From Acidovorax kalamii (lineage in GTDB: Bacteria > Pseudomonadota > Gammaproteobacteria > Burkholderiales > Burkholderiaceae_C): a stretch of 64,000 nucleotides of DNA. Each line of letters starts with the position of its first letter. The first letter of the stretch is position 1. The stretch lies in contig NZ_NOIG01000004.1 in NCBI RefSeq assembly GCF_002245625.1, forward strand, positions 558,001-622,000. The letters are read 5' to 3'. A model generated the notes under the pieces. The model worked only from the letters and a program-made list of their open reading frames with translations, did no database searches and had not been told where the DNA came from. Position numbers and translations under genes: made by a program. Of this stretch, positions 43,731 to 52,812 are shown piece by piece.

Positions 43731-43964
43731 ATGGCACATGTCAGCTGGGACCACAACCCGCCTACCACCTGGACCGCGATGGTGGACGGGCAAGCGATCT
43801 GCTCCGTCAAGCGCAAAGACATCGGCGGATGGACTGCCGCCTGGGAGGACGAGCGCCTCTGGCCCGCACCGGCCCACTTGCCCAAGGCCATGCCCCAGCC
43901 GATGCGGTTCTTCAGCAGCCTGGAAGAGGCCCAGGCAGCGGTGGAGCAGGCGCTGTCGGCCTGA
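43731..43964 (+). CDS. Hypothetical small protein
   Basis: A 77-residue protein, not recognised: MAHVSWDHNPPTTWTAMVDGQ, then AICSVKRKDIGGWTAAWED and a helical end SSLEEAQAAVEQALSA. Compact alpha+beta, no signal peptide, no cysteine motif. CCGGAGGGCACC before the ATG at 43731 is a good ribosome site, so it is likely real. It stands alone 70 bases after palindromic element 3 and converges on the threonine dehydratase gene. Confidence 0.6.
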   Translation: MAHVSWDHNPPTTWTAMVDGQAICSVKRKDIGGWTAAWEDERLWPAPAHLPKAMPQPMRFFSSLEEAQAAVEQALSA

Positions 43965-44000
43965 GGTGTTTTCAGGCTGGCGGGGCCGGGCGGGGGCCCG

Positions 44001-44975
44001 TCACCTTGCCACCAAGGCGCAAAACCGTGCCAGGTCCACGTTGCCGCCGCTGATGAGCACGCCCACGCGCTGGCCCTTGAGTTCGCTCTGCATGGCCCGC
44101 GCCGCAGCAAAACCCAGGCAACCGGTGGGCTCCACCACCAGCTTCATGCGTTCGGCAAAAAAGCGCATGGCATCCACCAGCTGTTCGTCCGTCACCGTGA
44201 GGATGTCGTCCACGTCGCGGCGGATGATGGCGAAGGTGATGTGGCCCAGGTGCTGCGTCTGGGCACCATCGGCAATGGTGGTGGGCGTGTCGATGTGCAC
44301 GATGGAGCCGCTGCGGAACGACTGCTGCCCATCGTTGCCCGCTGCAGGCTCCACGCCATAGAGTTTGGTCTGGGGCGAGAGTGCGCGCGTGGCCAGGGCC
44401 GAGCCTGACAGCAGCCCGCCGCCGCCCAGGCACACAAAGAATGCATCGAGCGGGCTCACCTCCTCGAACAGCTCCTTGGCAGCCGTGCCCTGGCCGGCCA
44501 GCACATCGGCATGGTCGTAGGGCGGGATCAGCGTGAGGCCATTCTGCTCCGCCAGGTCGCGGGTGATCTGCTCGCGGTCTTGTGTGTAGCGGTCGTAGAA
44601 CACCACGGTGGCGCCGTAGCCCTGCGTGGCCGCCACCTTGGCGGCGGGTGCGTCTTGTGGCATGACGATGGTGGCCGGGATGCCCAGCTCGCGCGCGGCC
44701 AGCGCAATGCCCTGCGCGTGGTTGCCTGAGGAGAACGCGACCACACCAGCCTTGCGCTGCGCGGGGCTGAATTTTGCGAGCGCGTTGTAAGCCCCCCGGA
44801 ACTTGAACGCGCCCATGCGCTGCAGGTTCTCGCACTTGAAGAACACCTGGGCGCCAAATTCTTCATTGACGGTGCGCGAGGTGAGCACCGGTGTGCGATG
44901 GGCCACGCCCGCAATGCGGCCAGCGGCGGCCACCACGTCGTCGTAGGTGGGAAGGGCGGGGAGGGTTGGGGTCAT
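44001..44975 (-). CDS. Threonine/serine dehydratase-type PLP enzyme
   Basis: A 324-residue fold-type II PLP enzyme. The PLP lysine is in AFKFRGA (about residue 59), SSGNHAQG is the substrate loop, CLGGGGLLSG the phosphate-binding glycine loop. It lacks the C-terminal ACT domain of biosynthetic IlvA, so it resembles catabolic TdcB, serine racemase or threo-3-hydroxyaspartate ammonia-lyase. Likely it deaminates threonine, serine or hydroxyaspartate to 2-oxo acids. It follows a DauR-like regulator on the same strand, 69 bases apart. Substrate preference open. Confidence 0.87.
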   Translation of the reverse strand: MTPTLPALPTYDDVVAAAGRIAGVAHRTPVLTSRTVNEEFGAQVFFKCENLQRMGAFKFRGAYNALAKFSPAQRKAGVVAFSSGNHAQGIALAARELGIPATIVMPQDAPAAKVAATQGYGATVVFYDRYTQDREQITRDLAEQNGLTLIPPYDHADVLAGQGTAAKELFEEVSPLDAFFVCLGGGGLLSGSALATRALSPQTKLYGVEPAAGNDGQQSFRSGSIVHIDTPTTIADGAQTQHLGHITFAIIRRDVDDILTVTDEQLVDAMRFFAERMKLVVEPTGCLGFAAARAMQSELKGQRVGVLISGGNVDLARFCALVAR

Positions 44976-45044
44976 GGTGAAGTCCGGGTGGGAAGTGAAA
45001 AAATCAGATGCGGCGGGTGCGGCAGGCCGGGTTGTGGGGCCGTG

Positions 45045-45728
45045 TCATTTCACGTCGCCATACACCGTGGCACGCGACACGCCCAGGTGCTGTGCCACCA
45101 CCTCCATGGCGCGGCGCACTTCCAGGCTGCCCGAGGCTTTGAGTTCGCGCAGCAGCGCGCGCCGCTCGGCCGCCTTGAGGGCGCGCGGTGCCGACGACAG
45201 CCGCGCCGCGAACTGGTCAATGCGCTGGCGGATGGCTTCGGCCCCGGCGGGGTCCAGAGATTCCTTGAGCCCTGTGTCGCCGTCCGTGGCGATGAACTGG
45301 CCCACCACGCTCTGCAGGCTGCGAAACAGCGTCATGTCCACGTTCAGGCACAGCGCCGCGATGTAGTGGCCCGACGCGTCCTTGATGCCCACCGAGGTGC
45401 TCTTGGCCGGGCGGCCGTCAGCGAACTGATTGGCGTAGTTGGCGACCACCTGCGGATAGTCCGGATCCGCGATGCGTGTGAGCCCCATCTCGGTGGTGGG
45501 GTCACCCACCATGCGCCCCGACAGGTTGTTGTGGATGGCCAGGATGGAGTGCTTGGGGTCCAGCAGATCGTGCACCACCACCTCGCAGAAGGGGGCAAAC
45601 GTGGCGGCGAGGCCTTGGGCGACCTGTTCGATCTGGGAGAGAAGGGCGGCTTGTTCGGCGGTGCGCTGTGGAGTCCCCCGGCGGGTGCGGGGACGGGGGT
45701 GGGCGGGTGCGGGGACATGTGCAGGCAT
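45045..45728 (-). CDS. DauR/YheO-like PAS-HTH transcriptional regulator
   Basis: A 227-residue regulator with an N-terminal YheO-type PAS-like domain (LAATFAPFCEVVVHDLLDPKHSILAIHNNLSGR...VGIKDASGHYIAALCLNVD) and a C-terminal HTH (MEVVAQHLGVSRATVYGDVK). DauR in Pseudomonas controls D-arginine catabolism; many relatives control amino-acid deaminase genes. Downstream, on the same strand, is the threonine dehydratase gene, a likely target. Start ATG 45728; the predicted -10 box ends 6 bases before it, so the mRNA may be leaderless. Confidence 0.85.
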   Translation of the reverse strand: MPAHVPAPAHPRPRTRRGTPQRTAEQAALLSQIEQVAQGLAATFAPFCEVVVHDLLDPKHSILAIHNNLSGRMVGDPTTEMGLTRIADPDYPQVVANYANQFADGRPAKSTSVGIKDASGHYIAALCLNVDMTLFRSLQSVVGQFIATDGDTGLKESLDPAGAEAIRQRIDQFAARLSSAPRALKAAERRALLRELKASGSLEVRRAMEVVAQHLGVSRATVYGDVK

Positions 45729-45733
45729 AGCGG

Positions 45734-45763
45734 CAATTTATCCAGAATTGTATAAATTGTCAA
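45734..45763 (-). promoter_or_regulatory. Promoter and dyad of the DauR-like gene
   Basis: TTGACA (45763-45758) and TAAATT (45740-45735), 17 bases apart. CAATTTA at 45734-45740 and TAAATTG at 45753-45759 are 7-bp arms overlapping the promoter. The -10 box is 6 bases from the ATG. Confidence 0.55.
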
Positions 45764-45875
45764 AATATGGACTTTTTGTCTTGTGGGCAGGCAATTCCAT
45801 GTCTGCAACGCCCTGGCATCAGCAAGCAGAGGCAATGCCTGCGGGGGCTTCTCGCTCCGCGTGCGGCTTTGCTCG

Positions 45876-46706
45876 TCAGTTCGCGTGGGCGGGGCGCTGA
45901 AAGAAAGTGTCCAGCACCGGCATCAGCCCCGGAAACTCTTGCGCAAACCGCTCGCGGTTCACGAAGTACGCCTCGCAGGCCACAGCGAAGAATTCGGAGG
46001 GCGAGGTGGCCCCGTAGGCGTCCAGCCAGGGGCGTTCTGCGCCGAAGCGCTCGGCCTTGATGACGGCCTCGCGGAAGTCCTGGTAGGCGGGCTCCCAGGC
46101 GTTCCACCAGGCTTCGTAGGCAGCGCGGCCGGTGCGCGCGCCCATGAAGCCGGCGGGCAGGGGCGGGCAGCCGTTGGGCTCGCCGTTTTTCATGTCGAGT
46201 TTGTGCACAAATTCGTGCACCACCACGTTGTGGCCGCGCGCGGTGTTTTCGGTGGCGTTGGCCACATGTTCCCAGCTCAGCATGATGGGGCCGCGCTCCA
46301 TGGCTTCGCCCAGCAGCACCTGCGTGTGTTCATGCACCACACCGGCTTCGTCCATGGTTTTGCGGCGGGCTACGGCCTCGCCGGGGTGCAGCACGATGCC
46401 CACGAAGTCGTCGTACCAGGCCAGCGCCTTGGCAGGATCGCCCCAATGCAGCAGGGGCAGGCAGGCCTGGGCTGCAATGTCGATGGCCATGGCGTCGGTC
46501 ACCACCAGGCCGTGGGCACCGTGAAACTCCTTGTGGTGCAGGAAGAGGGCGCTGAGCGCGCGCAGCTTGGACTGGTCGTGCAGCGACAGCGCCGCCAGGA
46601 AGGGGTAGCGCTGCAGTGTTTGCAGCCACAGCGTGGCGGAGATGTCGGGCACCGGGGCCACGGTGGAGCGCACGTGGCGCCAGAGCCGGTTGAGAAAAGG
46701 GGGCAT
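45876..46706 (-). CDS. mtfA: MtfA-type zinc peptidase (Mlc titration factor)
   Basis: A 276-residue M90-family protein. VVVHEFVHKLDMKNG has HEFVH at residues 164-168, and a late glutamate in PSEFFAVACEAYF is the third zinc ligand. E. coli MtfA binds the glucose repressor Mlc and is a peptidase activated by that contact; an Mlc target is not shown here. It is the last gene of a possible minus-strand run from the L,D-transpeptidase to lpxH, 37 bases after lpxH. Confidence 0.88.
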   Translation of the reverse strand: MPPFLNRLWRHVRSTVAPVPDISATLWLQTLQRYPFLAALSLHDQSKLRALSALFLHHKEFHGAHGLVVTDAMAIDIAAQACLPLLHWGDPAKALAWYDDFVGIVLHPGEAVARRKTMDEAGVVHEHTQVLLGEAMERGPIMLSWEHVANATENTARGHNVVVHEFVHKLDMKNGEPNGCPPLPAGFMGARTGRAAYEAWWNAWEPAYQDFREAVIKAERFGAERPWLDAYGATSPSEFFAVACEAYFVNRERFAQEFPGLMPVLDTFFQRPAHAN

Positions 46707-46743
46707 GACGATCAGGCTGCAAGGCGGTCAGGCCCCGCGCAGT

Positions 46744-47547
46744 TCAGGATCGCTGGTAGCTGGGGGCCAAGGTGACCCGTTCCAAGCCCGCGCCGGACAA
46801 ACGCAGTGTTTCCAAGCGAGGAGGCAATGCGGCGGCGTCCCAGTCACTGAGCACCACGCGCTGCAAGCCCGGGGCCAGCAGGTGGCTGGCAGGCTTGTGG
46901 GTGTGGCCGTGGATGAGCGTGCGGGCGCCTGCGGCCTGCAGCCAGGCAATGGCGGCCGGGCCGTCCACATCGGCATAGCTGGCGCCGGATTGTTTGCGCG
47001 CCTCGCTCTCCTGCCGGATGCCGCGTGCCTGCGCACGGCGTGTGGCCAGGGGCTGGGCCAGAAACTGCTGCTGCCATTCGGCGCTGCGCGCCTGCACCCG
47101 AAAACGCTGGTAGTCCACATCCTGAAGGCACAGCAGATCGCCATGGCTGAGCACAAAGCGCTGGTCACCAAACGCCAGCACGGTAGGGTCGGCCAGGCCG
47201 GTGATGCCGCAATGCGCCAGAAAGGCCGGGCCCGCCAGAAAATCGCGGTTGCCGTGCATGAAGTACACCGGCAGGCGCTGCGCGGCGGCCCGCAGGGTGG
47301 CGCAGCATGTGGCCTCGAAGCTGCCGGGCTCCTGCAGGGCATCGTCGCCCACCCACACCTCGAACAGGTCGCCCAGGATGAAGAGGGCGTCGGCCTGCGT
47401 GGTCTGCAGGTAGTGCTGCCAGGCGGCCACGGTGGCGGGCTCGCTGGCCTGCAGGTGCAGGTCCGAAATGAATTCGACCGTGCGCCAGTGCGAGGGAGCG
47501 GCAAGCTCCTCGAACGGGGGCACGGTCGTCAACGGGGCGGCAGTCAA
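46744..47547 (-). CDS. lpxH: UDP-2,3-diacylglucosamine diphosphatase LpxH
   Basis: A 267-residue metallophosphoesterase: VEFISDLHLQ (Asp29, His31), FILGDLFEVWVGDD, YFMHGNRDFLAG and HGHTHKPA are the five metal-site motifs. The GDLFEVWVGDD pattern is specific for LpxH. It hydrolyses UDP-2,3-diacylglucosamine to lipid X in lipid A synthesis on the inner membrane. The start is an ATG at 47547, shortly after the ppiB stop. Confidence 0.9.
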   Translation of the reverse strand: MTAAPLTTVPPFEELAAPSHWRTVEFISDLHLQASEPATVAAWQHYLQTTQADALFILGDLFEVWVGDDALQEPGSFEATCCATLRAAAQRLPVYFMHGNRDFLAGPAFLAHCGITGLADPTVLAFGDQRFVLSHGDLLCLQDVDYQRFRVQARSAEWQQQFLAQPLATRRAQARGIRQESEARKQSGASYADVDGPAAIAWLQAAGARTLIHGHTHKPASHLLAPGLQRVVLSDWDAAALPPRLETLRLSGAGLERVTLAPSYQRS

Positions 47548-47567
47548 GGCCCGAGCAGGCTGTGGAT

Positions 47568-48095
47568 TTACAGGGCCACGGCCTTGTCGATCACGACAGC
47601 GTCGAATGGCACGTCATCGTGGTAGCCCTTGCGCGTGGTGCGCACGGCCTTGATGGCGTCCACCACGTCCTGGCCCTTCACGACCTTGCCGAACACGGCA
47701 TAGCCCCAGCCTTGGGCGGTGGGCGAGGTGTGGTTCAGGAAGCCGTTGTCCACCGTGTTGATGAAGAACTGGGCCGTGGCGCTGTGGGGGTCGCCGGTGC
47801 GGGCCATGGCCAGGGTGTACTTGTCGTTCTTCAGGCCGTTCTTGGCTTCGTTCTCGATGGGGGCCTGGGTTTCCTTTTGCTTCATGTCGGCTGTCATGCC
47901 GCCGCCCTGGATCATGAAGTTCTTGATCACGCGGTGGAACACGGTGCCGCTGTAGAAGCCGCTGTTCACGTAGCTCAGGAAGTTGGCCGTGGACTTGGGC
48001 GCGTTCACGGCGTCCAGTTCGATGGTGATCACGCCCTGGGTGGCGGTTTCTGCCACGTTGATGGTCACGTGGAGTTCAACTTGTGGATTGCTCAT
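47568..48095 (-). CDS. ppiB: Cytoplasmic peptidyl-prolyl isomerase (cyclophilin)
   Basis: A 175-residue cyclophilin without signal peptide: [62 protein letters not shown] and [17 protein letters not shown]. The catalytic arginine in FHRVI and the FFIN/MIQGGG motifs are intact. It speeds cis-trans prolyl isomerisation in the cytoplasm. It follows the periplasmic paralogue ppiA by 22 bases, an old tandem duplication retained with different locations. Confidence 0.92.
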   Translation of the reverse strand: MSNPQVELHVTINVAETATQGVITIELDAVNAPKSTANFLSYVNSGFYSGTVFHRVIKNFMIQGGGMTADMKQKETQAPIENEAKNGLKNDKYTLAMARTGDPHSATAQFFINTVDNGFLNHTSPTAQGWGYAVFGKVVKGQDVVDAIKAVRTTRKGYHDDVPFDAVVIDKAVAL

Positions 48096-48117
48096 TGCAG
48101 TGCTTTCTTGAAAAAAT

Positions 48118-48702
48118 TCACTTCACCACGGTGGCCGAAGTGATGGTGATGGGGGTGGTGGGCACGTTCTGGTGCGGGCCCTTGTTGCCAGTGGCCACGG
48201 CCTTGATCTTGTCCACCACGGCGGTGCCTTCCACGACCTTGCCGAACACGGCATAGCCGTGGCCGTCGGGGCTGGGGGCGTTGAGCATGGCGTTGTCCTT
48301 CACGTTGATGAAGAACTGCGAGGTGGCCGAGTCGGGGTTGCCTGTGCGGGCCATGGCGATGGTGTAGGTGTCGTTCTTGAGGCCGTTCTTGGCTTCGAGT
48401 GCGATGGGGGCCTTGGTGGGCTTTTGCTGCATGTCGGCCGTGAAGCCGCCGCCCTGGATCATGAAGCCGTCGATCACGCGGTGGAAGATCGTGCCGTCGT
48501 AGTGCTTGCTGTTCACATAGGCTAGGAAGTTCTCGACCGTCTTGGGCGCCTTGGCGGCATCGAGCTGCACCACGATGTCACCCATCGAGGTGGCCAGCTT
48601 GACCTTGGGGGCTGCGTCTTGCGCGTAGGCGGGTGCTACTGAAAAAATAGCTGCCAGGGCAATGCTGGCAAGCGCCAGGGTCGAATTTCTTCTGGAAATC
48701 AT
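48118..48702 (-). CDS. ppiA: Periplasmic peptidyl-prolyl isomerase (cyclophilin A type)
   Basis: A 194-residue cyclophilin with a signal peptide (residues 1-27, ending APAYA). [18 protein letters not shown] and [21 protein letters not shown] carry the active-site residues. It should assist folding in the periplasm. AAGGAGTGATTGG precedes the ATG, and the ATG overlaps the stop of the L,D-transpeptidase gene (ATGA), so the cell-wall enzyme and the foldase are coupled. The signal-peptide codons include CTACTGAAAAAATAGCT on the plus strand, like the dispersed-repeat tail. Confidence 0.92.
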   Translation of the reverse strand: MISRRNSTLALASIALAAIFSVAPAYAQDAAPKVKLATSMGDIVVQLDAAKAPKTVENFLAYVNSKHYDGTIFHRVIDGFMIQGGGFTADMQQKPTKAPIALEAKNGLKNDTYTIAMARTGNPDSATSQFFINVKDNAMLNAPSPDGHGYAVFGKVVEGTAVVDKIKAVATGNKGPHQNVPTTPITITSATVVK

Positions 48703-49997
48703 CCAATCACTCCTTCGAAAAATATCTGCCAATGTGGGCCACGCCGCGTCCAGTACTGGCGCTTGGTCGGGCCGGTGCGGGCGCCTTCGGCGACTTCGCC
48801 GAACGTTACCACCATGGTGTCGGCCGAGTCTGTCCAGCGCAGGTAAGACTTGTCCTTGAGCTGGAGTTCCCGGCCCTTGAGCGCCCGGGTTTCGGCCTGC
48901 AGCACCTGGGCCCATTCCTCCAGCGGCTTCTTGCGGTAGCTCTGGAAGTCGGGGGCGTAAAAACTCAAGAGGCGCTTCATGTCGCCTTCGGTCTTGGCGG
49001 TGCGCCAGGCGTTGAGCACGGCCTCGAACGATTTGCGTTCGGCCGCCACGCTGTGGGGCAGTACCCATTGCAGCTGGCGTGCAATCACCACGGGCGTGGA
49101 GCGGGGCTCCACCGTGCGCAGGATGCGCTCCAGGTCGGGGTTGGCCAGCACCAGGCAGCCGTCGGTGGCCAGGGGCGCGCGCGCGAACTGGTCGGGAGGC
49201 GTGCCGTGCAGCCAGATGCCGCTGCCCGTCTTGCCCCGGCTCTGGTCCAGCGGGTTGGGGTAGTTGATGGGCAGGGCGCCCGCGCCGTAGAAATCCTTGA
49301 GCGTGGCGGGGTCCAGGCGGCTGGTGATGAAGTACACCCCGAGCGGTGTGCGCTGGTCACCCTCCACCTCTTTTTCGATGCCGAGCTTGCCCACCGACGC
49401 GTAGTAGTCGGCCACCAGCTGCAGGCCCTTGGGGGTGTTCTCGAACAGGTACAGGCGCGAGCGCGATGCGTCCACCGCAATGGCGTGGCGCGAGCGGGGG
49501 GACAGCTCCAGGAACTGGGCAGGGACGCTGTTCTCCGGCGGGCGGCTGCGTTGTGCGTCCACCCGCTGGCGCGATTCGGTGCGCAGCTCGGTGAGGGTGG
49601 CGGCGGCCTGGAGGCTGCGGGCCGAGTCGGGTTCGGGCGCCACATCACCCAGGTGGCGGATGGGGCGCGTGCGCGACATGAGCAGATCGCCCACGGCGAG
49701 CTGGGCCAGCTGGAAGTTGGGGTAGTCGCGCGCCAGGCTTTCGGCCTGCACCAGGGCCTCGCGGCCCCGGCCTTCGGCCACGAGCTTGTACACCGCCATC
49801 AGGCGGGCTTCGGCCTGGCCGTCGCGGAGGGCTTCGACGGAGACAGGCTGTGGTGCAGAGGCTGTTGCGCGCCGCTTCTTCTTCTCCTTGTCGCCCTGGG
49901 ACATCGCGGGGGCGGCCAGCAGCAGGCCCGCCAGGCACAGGGCGGCAGTGGCCACCAGGCGGCCTGGTGCGGACAAAGGCACGGACATGCGCGGCAT
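48699..49997 (-). CDS. L,D-transpeptidase (YkuD) with a C-terminal SnoaL-like domain
   Basis: A 432-residue exported protein. A signal peptide is followed by a charged linker (DKEKKKRR), a helical part, and a YkuD domain from about [19 protein letters not shown]. The catalytic region is [12 protein letters not shown]...TDGCLVLAN, where the cysteine replaces the usual S-H-G-C as T-D-G-C. The last 110 residues ([25 protein letters not shown]...HWQIFFEG) are SnoaL-like. It probably forms 3-3 peptidoglycan links or attaches proteins. The TPR protein upstream has a similar C-terminal domain. Start: ATG 49997 or 49988. Confidence 0.85.
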   Translation of the reverse strand: MPRMSVPLSAPGRLVATAALCLAGLLLAAPAMSQGDKEKKKRRATASAPQPVSVEALRDGQAEARLMAVYKLVAEGRGREALVQAESLARDYPNFQLAQLAVGDLLMSRTRPIRHLGDVAPEPDSARSLQAAATLTELRTESRQRVDAQRSRPPENSVPAQFLELSPRSRHAIAVDASRSRLYLFENTPKGLQLVADYYASVGKLGIEKEVEGDQRTPLGVYFITSRLDPATLKDFYGAGALPINYPNPLDQSRGKTGSGIWLHGTPPDQFARAPLATDGCLVLANPDLERILRTVEPRSTPVVIARQLQWVLPHSVAAERKSFEAVLNAWRTAKTEGDMKRLLSFYAPDFQSYRKKPLEEWAQVLQAETRALKGRELQLKDKSYLRWTDSADTMVVTFGEVAEGARTGPTKRQYWTRRGPHWQIFFEGVIG

Positions 49998-50014
49998 CAG
50001 GGTCGGGTCAGGGC

Positions 50015-50044
50015 AAAAAAAAAGCCCGCGCAAGAGGCGCAGGC
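50015..50044 (-). terminator. Rho-independent terminator after the TPR gene
   Basis: On the minus strand, GCCTGCGC-CTCTT-GCGCGGGC followed by nine T. The 8-bp stem has one G-T pair. It lies between the TPR stop (50064) and the transpeptidase start (49997), so the latter needs its own promoter or read-through. Confidence 0.8.
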
Positions 50045-50063
50045 GCCGCGCCGGGGTTCACGG

Positions 50064-51140
50064 TCAACCGCCTGTGGATTCGCGAACAATGGCCCAGCGG
50101 CCGTTGCTGTTCACCAGATCCAGGGTCTTGCGGCTGGTCACGTTGAGCGCGTCGGCGCTGTAGGCCTGGCGAAAGCGGGCCGTGGCCTTGTCACCCTGGA
50201 CCGACACGGCGATGTCGGACAGCTTCACGCTGATCTTGGACTTGCCGACGATGCGGGCTTCGCGCTCTTTCTCCCAGGCGGAGCGGTTCTGGTTGCCCGG
50301 TGGATCAAAAGACTTGTCGTAGGCGCCCAGATAGGCCTTCATGTCCTTGGCGGCCCAGGCGGCGGCCCAGGCCTGCACGGCGGCTGTCACGGCCTGGGTG
50401 GACGCGTCGCTGGCGGCTACAGGGGCCGGAGCGGGGGCAGCGGCGGGCGCTGCAGCCGCCGGGGTAGCGGCGGGCGCAGGGGCTGCCGCTGCTGCCGGGG
50501 CCGGGGTGGGGGCTGCGGGTGCAGGCGCTGCTGCGGCAGGCGCCGGGCGCTGGGTGGCCACCACGGCGGCGGGTGCGGGGGCTGCCGCCGCAGGGCGGCC
50601 GGATTTGCTGGCTGCGTCGGCAGAGAACAGTTCGCGGATCAGGGCCAGCTTGGGCTTGACCGAGTTGGCGCTGTTGGCGTCCAGCTGCAGGGCCTTGTTG
50701 TAGGCCTGGCTGGCCAGCTTGGCGTAGATGTCGCCCAGGTTTTCGTGCGCGGTGGCGTAGCTGGGGTTGGTGCGGATCGCCATTTCGAGCGCCGTGCGGG
50801 CCTTGTCCAGCTGGTTCTGGTTGGCGTAGAGCACAGCCAGGTTGTTGTAGGGCTCGGGCAGCTCGGGGTACTCTTCCGTCAGCTTGGTGAAGGTGGTGAT
50901 GGCCTCGCCCTGCTTGCCGCTGTCGGCCTGTGCCACGCCGCGCAGAAAGCGCAGCTGCGGGTCGCGCGGGGTGGCGGCCAGGCGCTGGTCGGCCTTCACC
51001 AGGGCTTCGGCGGCCTTGCCGGTTTTCAGCAGTTGGGTGATGTCGGAGTAGTCCTCGGCATGGGCCACGCCCGCGCCCAGCAGCGCGGTCAGCGCCACCA
51101 GGCGCAGGAGTTGTGGAAGGGTGCGGAGGACTGGCTTCAT
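50064..51140 (-). CDS. TPR protein with Ala/Pro linker and SnoaL-like C-terminus
   Basis: A 358-residue exported protein: signal peptide (1-28, AHA), three TPR motifs (LLKTGKAAEALVKADQRL, AQADSGKQGEAITTFTKLTEEYPELPEPYNNLAVLYANQ, LDKARTALEMAIRTNPSYATAHENLGDIYAKLA; residues 35-150), a long Ala/Pro linker (about 180-245) and a SnoaL-like domain (AWAAAWAAKDMKAYLGAYDKSF...NGRWAIVRE). The same C-terminal domain closes the L,D-transpeptidase next door, so both may dock to one envelope site. ATG 51140 was chosen; the open frame extends far upstream antisense to cysS without meaning. Confidence 0.82.
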   Translation of the reverse strand: MKPVLRTLPQLLRLVALTALLGAGVAHAEDYSDITQLLKTGKAAEALVKADQRLAATPRDPQLRFLRGVAQADSGKQGEAITTFTKLTEEYPELPEPYNNLAVLYANQNQLDKARTALEMAIRTNPSYATAHENLGDIYAKLASQAYNKALQLDANSANSVKPKLALIRELFSADAASKSGRPAAAAPAPAAVVATQRPAPAAAAPAPAAPTPAPAAAAAPAPAATPAAAAPAAAPAPAPVAASDASTQAVTAAVQAWAAAWAAKDMKAYLGAYDKSFDPPGNQNRSAWEKEREARIVGKSKISVKLSDIAVSVQGDKATARFRQAYSADALNVTSRKTLDLVNSNGRWAIVRESTGG

Positions 51141-51365
51141 GGGGGTTCCGGGGTGTTGGGCAGCGGCCCGCCGGGGCGGGGGCTTATACTGCGGCGGATT
51201 GTAGCTGAGGGGGTTGTCATGACGGAACGCTGTTGCCGCGGGTGATTTCGCTGTAGGCCCCCTGCCGGGCCAACCCCCGCCGAGGGCTCTGAAAACCTGT
51301 TCCAGGCCCTTTGCTACCGGGTGAATCGCTTCACCCAACCACCCCTTCCCCGTGACTGAAATCCC

Positions 51366-52745
51366 ATGAGTTTGCGCATCTACAACACGCTGTCGCGTGC
51401 ATTGGAGGACTTTTCCCCGCTCGAACCTGGCCATGTGCGCATGTATGTGTGCGGCATGACCATCTACGACCTGTGCCACATCGGCCACGCCCGCATGATG
51501 ATGGCGTTTGATGTGGTGCAGCGCTGGCTCAAAAGCAGCGGCTTGCGCGTCACCTATGTACGCAACATCACCGACATCGACGACAAGATCATCAAGCGCG
51601 CGCTGGAGCGGGGCATCACCATCCGCCAGCTCACCGACGAGATGATTGCCGCGATGCACCAGGACATCGGCCTGCTGGGCATCGAGCCACCCACCGTGGA
51701 GCCGCGCGCCACCGAATACGTGCCCCAGATGCTCTCGCTCATCGGCCAGCTCGAAGGCAAAGGCCTCGCCTACCGAGCGAGCAACGGTGATGTGAACTAC
51801 TCGGTGCGCAAGTTCGACGGCTACGGCAAGCTCTCGGGCAAATCGCTGGACGAGCTGCGTGCCGGCGAGCGCGTGGCCGTGCTCGATGGCAAGGAAGACC
51901 CGCTCGACTTCGTGCTGTGGAAGGCCTCCAAGCCCGAGGAGCCGCCCGAGGCCAAGTGGGACAGCGAATTCGGCGCGGGCCGCCCCGGCTGGCACATCGA
52001 ATGCTCGGCCATGTGCGGCGCCACGCTGGGCGAAACGTTTGACATCCACGGCGGCGGCGCAGACCTGCAGTTCCCCCACCACGAGAACGAGATCGCCCAG
52101 AGCGAAGGCGCCACCGGCAAGCCTTTGGCGAAGTTCTGGGTGCACAACGGCTTCGTGCGCGTGGACAACGAGAAGATGTCCAAGAGCCTGGGCAACTTCT
52201 TCACCATCCGCGACGTGCTCAAGAGCTACGACGCGGAGACGCTGCGCTTTTTCATGGTGCGCGCCCACTACCGCAGCGCGCTGAACTACAGCGACGCCCA
52301 CCTGGACGACGCGCGCCAGGCCTTGAAGCGCCTGTACACGGCGCTGAGCCTGGTCGCCCCCGCCGAAGCGGCTGCGATCGACTGGAGCAACCCCTACGCA
52401 GCCCGCTTCAAGGCCGCGATGGACGAGGACTTTGGTACCCCCGAGGCCGTGGCCGTGCTGTTCGAGCTGGCGGGCGAGGTCAACAAGACCCGCTCGGCCG
52501 AGCTGGCCGGACTGCTCAAGGCGCTGGGTGGTTGCCTGGGGCTGCTGCAGGGTGACCCCAAGGCCTTCCTGCAGGCCGGTGCAGGTGTGAACGAAGCCGA
52601 CATCCAGGCGCAGATTGCTGCCCGCGCCGCCGCCAAGGCCGCCAAGAACTTCGCCGAGGCCGACCGCATCCGCCAGGCGCTGCTGGCCCAGGGCATCGTG
52701 CTCAAGGACTCTGCCGCAGGCACGACATGGGAAGCCGCGCAGTGA
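51366..52745 (+). CDS. cysS: Cysteinyl-tRNA synthetase
   Basis: A 459-residue class I synthetase. C29 in YVCGMT is the first zinc ligand; HIGHARMMM holds the HIGH box (residues 38-41); KMSKSLGNF is at 270-278. Further zinc residues are in CSAMCGA and [10 protein letters not shown]. It charges tRNA-Cys. ATG 51366 has no strong ribosome site but follows the family N-terminus [10 protein letters not shown]. An antisense frame over the whole gene is codon-bias shadow. The alkA gene follows closely. Confidence 0.97.
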   Translation: MSLRIYNTLSRALEDFSPLEPGHVRMYVCGMTIYDLCHIGHARMMMAFDVVQRWLKSSGLRVTYVRNITDIDDKIIKRALERGITIRQLTDEMIAAMHQDIGLLGIEPPTVEPRATEYVPQMLSLIGQLEGKGLAYRASNGDVNYSVRKFDGYGKLSGKSLDELRAGERVAVLDGKEDPLDFVLWKASKPEEPPEAKWDSEFGAGRPGWHIECSAMCGATLGETFDIHGGGADLQFPHHENEIAQSEGATGKPLAKFWVHNGFVRVDNEKMSKSLGNFFTIRDVLKSYDAETLRFFMVRAHYRSALNYSDAHLDDARQALKRLYTALSLVAPAEAAAIDWSNPYAARFKAAMDEDFGTPEAVAVLFELAGEVNKTRSAELAGLLKALGGCLGLLQGDPKAFLQAGAGVNEADIQAQIAARAAAKAAKNFAEADRIRQALLAQGIVLKDSAAGTTWEAAQ

Positions 52746-52754
52746 TCCCCATTT

Positions 52755-52812
52755 GTATGCAAAAAATGACGCTACGGCGCATGGGGTAAGCCGTGGCAGC
52801 TTCAAAAAAAAT
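52755..52812 (+). repeat. Dispersed intergenic repeat, copy 9, overlapping the alkA start
   Basis: ATGACGCTACGGCGCATGGG, GTAAGCCGTGGCAGCTTCAA, then AAAAATAGCGGG. It corresponds to the core GCGCTATGGATAAGCGCTGA, TAGCTATCAAAAATAGC. The first codons of alkA lie inside it. Confidence 0.5.

Noticed and set aside
48636..48665. Another copy of the dispersed repeat in the ppiA signal-peptide codons
   Set aside because: Only about 17 bases match (CTACTGAAAAAATAGCT) and a signal peptide with Ala and Ile codons can give them by chance.
48732..51245. An 837-codon plus-strand frame across the transpeptidase and TPR genes
   Set aside because: Shadow of two real minus-strand genes; very Gly/Arg-rich, no motif.
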